From: Thiodiazotropha sp040793985
GTDB taxonomy: Bacteria; Pseudomonadota; Gammaproteobacteria; Chromatiales; Chromatiaceae
Reading direction: 5' to 3'
DNA length: 64,000 nucleotides
Assembly (NCBI GenBank): GCA_040793985.1
Contig: JBFNJI010000025.1
Span: 52,379-116,378, forward strand
The translations under genes were made by a program, and so were the position numbers. The notes beneath the pieces are model-generated. The model saw only the letters and a list, made by a program, of their open reading frames with translations, was not told where the DNA came from and ran no database searches. Shown piece after piece: positions 63,986 to 64,000 of the stretch. Position 1 is the first letter of the stretch. Every line of letters begins with the position of its first letter.

Positions 63986-64000
63986 TTTGACGACGGCGTG

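Overview
The window reads as chromosomal DNA of a gammaproteobacterium. Evidence is the gene order rpoZ-spoT-ridA-recG-ubiC-ubiA, hemA-prfA-prmC-moeB, TPR-ispE-tRNA(Gln)-prs-rplY-pth, and tRNA(Tyr)-tRNA(Gly)-tRNA(Thr) of the type that usually precedes tuf. Chorismate lyase, bL25 of the long CTC type, a rhombosortase and several multihaem or c-di-GMP proteins suggest a free-living or symbiotic member near the Chromatiales; that placement is inference. I see no insertion sequence, prophage, CRISPR array or rRNA gene.

Layout. 0-14.4 kb: mixed genes: an exported unknown, a SAM hydroxide adenosyltransferase, a YjfB-like small protein, an AI-2E family exporter, a REC-REC-PAS-GGDEF-EAL regulator, a sugar dehydrogenase fused to a dihaem cytochrome, bacterioferritin, an EF-hand/M23 protein and a double-PilZ protein. 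14.8-18.3 kb: a zinc-uptake operon of the ZrgA (DUF2796) type (periplasmic protein, ABC ATPase, FtsX-like permease, DUF3299 protein, small Cys-rich secreted protein) behind a perfect 12-bp Zur-like palindrome. 18.3-25.8 kb: membrane-anchored unknown, beta-CASP metallo-hydrolase, dihaem cytochrome c and a four-gene CUT1 sugar ABC transporter. 26-28.7 kb: an AT-rich stretch with an EAL protein whose CZB domain is split by a frame change at a canonical A AAA AAC heptamer. 28.9-32 kb: CysB-like LysR regulator and a divergent MFS/AraC pair. 32.1-46.7 kb: conserved housekeeping blocks.

46.7-57.6 kb is the most unusual part. Two operons converge on back-to-back terminators. The plus-strand operon encodes a LolA-like carrier, a DUF1302-like outer-membrane beta-barrel and an MMPL/RND transporter. 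The minus-strand operon encodes a second LolA-like carrier, two LolC/E-like permeases and a LolD-like ATPase. Together they look like two complete systems for moving lipids or lipid-modified cargo between inner and outer membrane. They sit between hemA and an inverted TPR-ispE-prs-rplY-pth block in which the usual lolB gene is missing. A second copy of the Zur-like core lies upstream of the plus-strand operon.

57.8-64 kb: pth, rplY, prs, tRNA(Gln), ispE and a TPR lipoprotein on the minus strand, then the tRNA(Tyr)-Gly-Thr cluster on the plus strand. A 19-bp copy of the tRNA(Tyr) 3' end recurs 166 bp downstream, recalling the E. coli tyrT repeat architecture.
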